DNA from: Actinostola sp. cb2023
Lineage: Eukaryota; Cnidaria; Anthozoa; Actiniaria; Actinostolidae
Assembly: GCA_033675265.1 (NCBI GenBank)
Contig: JAUJYZ010000607.1
Span: forward strand, 186,001 to 250,000
DNA length: 64,000 nucleotides
Direction: 5' to 3'
Shown: piece by piece, positions 58,084-64,000 of the stretch
Layout: every line of letters begins with the position of its first letter
Position numbering within the stretch: the stretch's first letter is position 1
Made by a program: the position numbers and the translations under genes
Notes under the pieces: model-generated
The model's input: only the letters and a program-made list of their open reading frames with translations
What the model was told of the DNA's origin: nothing
Database searches by the model: none

Positions 58084-58683
58084 CAGTCAACTCTCGCCTT
58101 GAGGACCCCCTTATTACGGACACCTCGCTAATACGTACGGACAGGCCGGTTAGATCCCCGGCAAAAATTAATACTGCAATGACTGAAAATAACGGACTCT
58201 CGCTATTTATACGGACAACAAATGACGGTCCTGAGGATGTGTGCTATAACGAGAGTTCACTTTCAATACAATGGAACCCGGTTAATACGGACACCATCGG
58301 GACGAGACCGCGCAGTGTCCGTATTAACCGGGTTGGTCAATTTACGTCACTCGTGATTGTGTAATACATTGCTATTGCTACTTGAATTGCTATTGAATAC
58401 TTGAATCTCTGATCGCATGTAATATAAGCGATTAATTTACACATTGTCGTTGTCTTGAGAAAATAAAGTGTATAACCGGGTAGACTTTGTATGAAAATGG
58501 GCATATTTGGAGAGGAAAAAGTGTCCGTTGTCCGTATTATCCGTTGTACGTATGAAACGGGTATATTTTATAGGCATTTGTATGAGTTTCAGCCGGGACA
58601 GAACAACATGTCCGTATTAACCGGGTGTCCGTATTAACCGGGTGTCCGTATTAACTGCGTGTCCGTAAGGCCGGGTTCCACTG
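58084..58683. mobile_element. 600-bp MITE with CAGTCAACTCTC end, nested
   Basis: It starts CAGTCAACTCTC, as does the 39818 element, and ends GGGTTCCACTG. It is rich in direct and inverted copies of GTCCGTATTAACCGGG, including three in a row near the right end. It lies inside the larger 57419-59411 transposon. Confidence 0.75.
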
Positions 58684-58730
58684 TCAGTAGTACCAAGCCA
58701 TTGAACGATTCTAATAGCGTACTATAGTAT

Positions 58731-59078
58731 ATGCTTATTGTTCTTTTACAGGTTGGGCATACATACGGTAGAAGAATATTAACTCTCCTTCGTTCTAGGG
58801 GTTATAATCTTGGGAAACGAGCGGTTCGGCCGCAAAGCTTAGCAAAAACAACTCCATTTTATCAGGCACAAAGGCGATGGGACACGGAAAGACTTCGAAA
58901 TGCGACTCCATATTTTGCAGCATATGCTGGACATAAGATCCATGTAGTTCAAAATGAGAAGTTGGCTGACAAAATGGAGAGCTATGATTGGTCGAAAATG
59001 ATTTTTCACGTTTGTAGATTATGGCATGTGCACCAGAAGTTCAGTCGTGGGAGCGGGTGTACCTTGGTTGAAAAGTAA
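58731..59078 (+). pseudogene. Integrase-core (rve-type) transposase fragment
   Basis: After a good acceptor (TTCTTTTACAG at 58741-58751) the frame reads HTYGRRILTLLRSRGYNLGK, then RRWDTERLRN, YFAAYAGHKIHVVQNEKLAD. The order YGRR...R..G......V.PQ......R......PYFA.Y.GHK.H.. QNEKL matches, from memory, the N-terminal part of the rve-type integrase proteins abundant in cnidarians and fishes. The usual GHKLH.DQNEKL has V in place of D here, which would remove the first acidic catalytic residue if that alignment is right. After residue 80 the frame runs into the right inverted repeat. It is a truncated, probably inactive copy. Confidence 0.5.
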
Positions 59079-59411
59079 CATATATGGGTGAGGTGGCAAT
59101 GTAAATATATTGTCCTCTCTTAATTGACCAACAGCTCCTTTGACCCCTCCCCTAAAGGGAGCTTCCATCTTAAATTACAAAGATTTTGTCAATAATCAAT
59201 TAGCTCTTTTTTTGGTTTTTAAAAATTAAAAATATGTGATTTTGTGTGCTTTTAAGAATTTTGAACTTAATTCTAAAGTTTGAATATACAAAAATGTAGC
59301 AATATTGAATTTTGAAATTAGTTTGTAATAATCAAAATTCTTAAAATACGAGCAATTTTGTATTTTGGTTTTAAGATTTCCAATAGAAAATTCAATTGTG
59401 GAGTGTTACAC

Positions 59412-60359
59412 GGACCGTTTCAACCAGAATTGTAGTCAATATCTGATTGAGATGCAAATAATATAATAATTAAATAACTGTTCTTTTAGCATTCAACTCT
59501 CATTCCGATTGCTTGACCGCACTAAACAATGAAGGCAGCTTCGTATTATATTAAGATATCGATTGTTTAATAAATGTTTTATTCCTTTTCATACATGGTA
59601 GTTTTTGAATAGAGTTGATTGCTCATTAAGACATAACAAAGAACAAATACGGCAAATATGTAATATGCCTGCTTTTTCATTTAGAAGACATTTACACTTT
59701 TGTTTGGTTTTCAAAGGGCGCTATAATTGTGAATGCGAACGGAGTTTTGATTCTTTTCAATCAAATCAAGAACAGTTCTCACAGGAAGGTCATAGAGCTA
59801 AGACGGGCATCAGTTTGAGACGATGGCTGACAAATTTCGTAAACTACCAAAAGTGCATCACAAGAGAGTCAGTTGTTGAGGGAATGTGCCCAAACTAGCA
59901 CCGAAGTGGAGTGTAAAGATTTCTGAAGTCTGGCAGATGTCTCGTAAAAACAAGGTAGCAAGAAAAGAGTCTATTGACTTTCTTTTGACACATAAATTCC
60001 GTATGAAGTTCTAGTTCGACTAACATTTACTTTACCATCTTCTAATTCGAGGTTCTTGAAAATAATAATGTAGCAAGTAGCGTAATATTTAGCAAGAACT
60101 GTGCGAAGTCCTTAATTTGAAGTAATCTCGTGTCTTTCAAAGTTTGTTATAATTTATTTGAGATTGTGAAAGAATTGCCGCACAAAGCTAGAAATCCAAT
60201 GATTGTATCATTAGTAAGTAAGTTAAAACTGTGAAGGTGCTAAGCTCCAATAGAGGAAGAGAGTTACATTAAAGAAACTGCGGAACAAAATCTAACGTGT
60301 ACTGATTTTTCTTAATTAGCTTTTAGGATAATGTATTGTTCCTCTCATATAATGCATTG
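59412..60359. other. Gene-free stretch
   Basis: A 97-codon frame at 59605-59898 (+) has no recognised family or splice partner. The rest is unique AT-rich sequence. Confidence 0.4.
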
Positions 60360-61730
60360 ATCGATACAGAATACTTATAGAGCTTATTAGTATTCTGTAT
60401 CTGATACAGAATACTAATAAGGTCTATTAGTATTCTGTATCAGATACAAAATACTAATAAGCTTTATTACTATTCTGTATCATACTTATGAACAATTGCA
60501 GTAATTAATCAACCCCACCTATTCCCTGCCAACTATTCAAACCCTCCCCGTGCTTTTAGTTTCTTGGAAATTGTATGGGAGTTACAAGGTAGCCACGTGA
60601 CCAGAATGCTGAGCACAGATTGGACAGCTGCCTAATGAATTATTAATGAATATTATAAACACATATACATATATAACTATCACGTGACCGTATATACGCA
60701 ATACATTAACTCCAGGTTCCCTTATTAGTAATCAGCTTTTGGCTACACATATCAAACTTATGTCCTGCATCATTGAACATTTGCTCCTGTTGGGATCCAG
60801 TATCACGCGGACAACGTTTTTTGTTAATGCTTTGATTTACTAATGCACGTTTGAGGCCCGATTGATCCAGCAATTTGTTCACCATGCAGATTCGTACGTG
60901 ACTGGTTTATCATTTCTGAATTCATATTTTTCCTTTGACAATGTGTAAATCAGGTAGCTAAAATATAAGAGAGGATGGAAAAGCTGCATATGTTTCCTCA
61001 ACGGGAAAATATATCACAAATTCGAACTAACTTATTGATCTCGTGCGTGTAAATATTGGAAATTGCCTTCAAAAAACGTCCTTTCCGAGCCATAATTTAT
61101 TTGCGAATACAGACCGAGATACAGAGCACCAATATGATGTTCACAATTACCAAACAAAGAGTTGCCACCGCTTAATTAAGTTTAATATACATGTATTTTA
61201 TATCAAAATGCGCGTAAAATTACAGAGCATTAGAATCCGGCGGTACGTTTTTGATTGACACAATTCCCAAAGAATTCAGAGGGATTTTGTGTGCAGCGTA
61301 TGTCACGCTCTCCTATATCTCTTCAGAGATTTCAGTTCGATTGACTTTGAAGAAACGGAAAATGCCACCTTCAAACCTCTTTATTTGTGCTTGAATTGCC
61401 AGCTTATTCATTCCTTACATATTCGTCTTTTATATTCCGTTGGTAGGTTTTTGATTTGTATTTTAACAATGCAGTAAAAAGCAAAAATGTATCAAAATCA
61501 TGCTGTTTTTCGCCTAAACAAGACTCGCCTCATCTGCATATGTGAAACAATGACCTTTTGTATAACATAAGTTTGATATGTATTCAGTATAAAATCAACA
61601 CTTTAGACCTTTTTAATGTATTCTGTATATGCGGTCACGTGATAGTTATATGTGTATATGTGTATATATTCTGGACAAACTTTTTTGGATTGACTGTATA
61701 AAGAATACTAATAAGCATGCATTACCGGGT
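60360..61730. mobile_element. About 1.35-kb inverted-repeat element with palindromic left end
   Basis: The left part (60360-60485) is a set of alternating inverted copies of GATACAGAATACTAATAAG. Further pairs nest inward: TATAACTATCACGTGACCG (about 60670) with CGGTCACGTGATAGTTATA (about 61632), and ATATCAAACTTATGT (about 60747) with ACATAAGTTTGATAT (about 61566). The right end again has GAATACTAATAAGC. The interior has only short frames without recognised family. Confidence 0.7.
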
Positions 61731-62035
61731 ATAAAGGTACATGCACGTGATGGATCGTCCTTCTGATTGGACGAATTGCTCATTAATTATGCATAAGTTT
61801 TTGAATTGATAATGATGACAGGATGTCATCGAAACGTTGTAACCTCTTATCACTAGTTTTTCTTATTAATTAAATATGAATAATATAATATGTAGAGGTA
61901 ATCATACGGTTTCGAGTTCAATTACGGGCTCGTGCAATTTTGATACTCTTTGAAAAACACACTCGTGCAAATTATTCCAAATTGAACGAGAAATCGTATG
62001 ATTACCACTTAATAATATTCATGGAAAAAAAAGTA

Positions 62036-62093
62036 ATTTGCACTGCAGTGCAATTAAAGGTAATTTGCACTGCAGTGCAAATTACTTTTCAAC
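62036..62093. repeat. Palindromic TTTGCACTGCAGTGCAA units
   Basis: Two adjacent copies of a near-perfect palindrome centred on CACTGCAGTG. Confidence 0.8.
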
Positions 62094-62178
62094 TGCACTG
62101 CTCTAAGCCAATCAGAATCGAGTATTTTTTTCATGTATATTATTAAATAATATAATAACAGAAGTACATAACTATGTA

Positions 62179-62392
<214 letters not shown>

Positions 62393-62444
62393 GACGACAC
62401 GGTAGTGCATTGTTGGGAATTAAATGGCATGGTTAATTTTCCGG

Positions 62445-62505
62445 AAATTCCAACCGAAAAATGTGGACAACCTTTCGAGGTTGTCCACTTTTCCGGTTGG
62501 AACGA
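62445..62505. repeat. Hairpin repeat
   Basis: AAATTCCAACCGAAAAATGT and its near complement on the right (ACTTTTCCGGTTGGAA) enclose GGACAACCTTTCGAGGTTGTCC. It is likely a small foldback element. Confidence 0.75.
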
Positions 62506-64000
62506 ACCAACTGGAAATTTCTGAACCATTTGATGGAATCTCGTGGAATCTCTCGGTTCCAGTTCTCTCAGGGATCCCACAGAAAACATTTCAAATCCAA
62601 ACCGGATCAAAGCATTAATGGTAAGCTCCCATTCCATCTGGTTTGCTACGTGAGTGGAAAAGTTCTTACCTGATTATGCATCGGCCCGGCCCTTTGAACA
62701 AATGGAAAGCACCCCAGATCATGCGATCAAGTTTAGCCAATCAGATGCCAGCATTTAGTACAGTGACGTGAATGAAGTTTCAACCGATAAAGCACGTTGC
62801 TTCGTTTTCTATTTATTCATTCTACCTTTATCTAAAAAAACAGGCGCGATTCACTTACATAGAAGACTTCTTGGGTAATGACTATTTGTTTTTTAAATAT
62901 TTTGTCCTTTTAGTAGATTATATGAACAGGAGGGACTTTTGTGTGCGCATGCGTCGCCACAGTCAGATGAATACAAGATGTACTCGACACAAGTTGTTTG
63001 GTTCCAATGTTTACAGTTTTTGCGGACTTATTACGAGAATTGTATGTACTGAACACGCAGAAATGAATTCTTAATGCTATCTTTGTGCCTTAAAGTTATT
63101 TCATTGATCGAAATATTAGAATATTATGCCTTTATTTGATATCAAATTCCTGTTCTTTTGCTGTGCTAAATACTCTATATTGGACAACATGGCGGCCAGC
63201 TGACATGGAGTAAACAGTTTGTCGACGTTGCAAGCTCAGTCGCGAAGAAGATGTAAGGGAAAGTAAATACATTTAGTCAATTCTTGTACACATGGAATGT
63301 ATATTATTATATTTTAGCTTTCATCAACACCAAATCAACTTCAAATAAACGAAGATAAACTTGGGTATGATGTCTGGAATACTCAATTATCCCAATCTTT
63401 AAAGTTAGTTATCTCGAAATTGAGCCGAAATCTCCACAATTTTCACTACATAATTCATTAAAGTCATGTTTCCTGTTTTGAAAAATTCCAGTAACTTCTC
63501 TGGGAAAAATCGCTCGGTAGAAGATTTTCGACAATATCTTCGTCATAATTTGTAGAACGTGAATTAATCGTCAACACATTTATTATGGTATTCGTTTTAT
63601 GGTGGGGGCCTCTTCTGTCAGTGTTCCAATGTTCTTGTAATGTTCCCATCCGAGGTCATATTTTTAGATATTATGCTGAGATCGGTCAAAGTGTAAACAT
63701 TTTACTGAAGTGTAAAGTTTGCATAAATTTCATTACTCAAAAATATACATTTTTTGCATATTGCTTGAAATCCAGCCCAAAACTCCACAAAAAAATTACC
63801 ATTTCATAGAACTATGTACCATATGCTTTCAGTATATGTTATTGAGATTGTTGGAAAAAATCGCCAGAAGAGATAACATTACAGTTTTTCATGATAACAA
63901 CAAAAATATCTTCATGGAAAGGTCGGGGAAGACATCTAAATAGTTTTCAAATTCGACGAAACTTTGTACAGGTATAGTAAATAAATACCACAAGACACCA
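62506..64000. other. Gene-free right end of the window
   Basis: Frames up to 100 codons (62772-63074) have no recognised family. ACATGGCGGCC at about 63188 is a YY1-type box of the kind found near animal promoters or 5' ends, and a pyrimidine/AG acceptor-like site lies at about 63318. A gene start cannot be claimed from this. Confidence 0.4.

Larger units (their letters stand above)
57419..59411. mobile_element. About 2-kb foldback transposon with long TIRs and an integrase-like exon
   Basis: Terminal inverted repeats run from GTGTAACACTCCACAATTGA (57419) inward for about 480 bp and from about 59025 to GTGTTACAC (59411). Matching landmarks include CTCCCTTTAGGGGAGGGGTC, AGGACAATATATTTA, CATATATG and CAACCAAGGTACACC-like sequence. 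Between the arms lie a second, nested MITE and an exon with integrase-like sequence. No clear target duplication is visible at the inferred ends. Confidence 0.8.

Noticed and set aside
59605..59898. 97-codon frame as an extra transposase exon
   Set aside because: It lies outside the inferred transposon end and shows no recognisable integrase or recombinase motif.
62772..63074. 100-codon frame as a gene near the right end
   Set aside because: No family, no splice partners, AT-rich composition like its surroundings.

Overview
The window is nuclear DNA from an animal. It holds split genes with GT..AG introns, large intronic minisatellites and many small inverted-repeat transposons. A likely source is a cnidarian, perhaps an anthozoan: several elements, such as the one whose ends begin AGGGAGCTTAAGC, resemble common coral and anemone repeats as I remember them. 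That placement is inference.

Four protein-coding genes can be read exon by exon. (1) PPP4R4, the regulatory subunit 4 of protein phosphatase 4, + strand, about 10465-14268. Only its C-terminal ten exons are inside, and the first carries an apparent one-base frameshift. (2) ERP44, an ER thioredoxin-family chaperone, + strand, 15529-25299, 14 exons, 428 aa, complete from signal peptide to the RDEL terminus. (3) STX17, the autophagosomal SNARE syntaxin-17, - strand, 31505-41723, 8 exons, 299 aa, ending in a glycine-zipper membrane hairpin. (4) SUOX, mitochondrial sulfite oxidase, - strand, 45701-47377, 2 exons, 520 aa. ERP44 and STX17 are convergent neighbours, as in the human 9q31 region, so this looks like old microsynteny.

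More than a third of the window is tandem repeat. Array A (1-10400, 93/89-bp units) lies just upstream of a PPP4R4 exon. Array B (21307-24345, 76-bp units) lies in the last ERP44 intron. Array C (25877-29893, about 55-59-bp units) lies between ERP44 and STX17. Array D (32880-39133, 43-bp units) lies in STX17 intron 4. A small 21-bp array lies in STX17 intron 2. The most striking is array B. Each unit carries a copy of the 3' end of ERP44 exon 13, an intact 5' splice site and a TAG that could act as a 3' splice site. Each unit is therefore a potential 33-nt in-frame microexon encoding FHHGPDEPGQP, part of the conserved histidine-containing ERp44 tail. Units of array A conversely resemble 3' splice sites. 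Three of the arrays start at or within a few bases of an exon boundary.

From 47378 to 64000 I find no host gene I can defend. This part is built from foldback and TIR elements, degraded transposon coding pieces (an integrase-like exon at 58752 and a DUF3504/Crypton-like N-terminal exon at 50294-50500), short tandem arrays and microsatellites.
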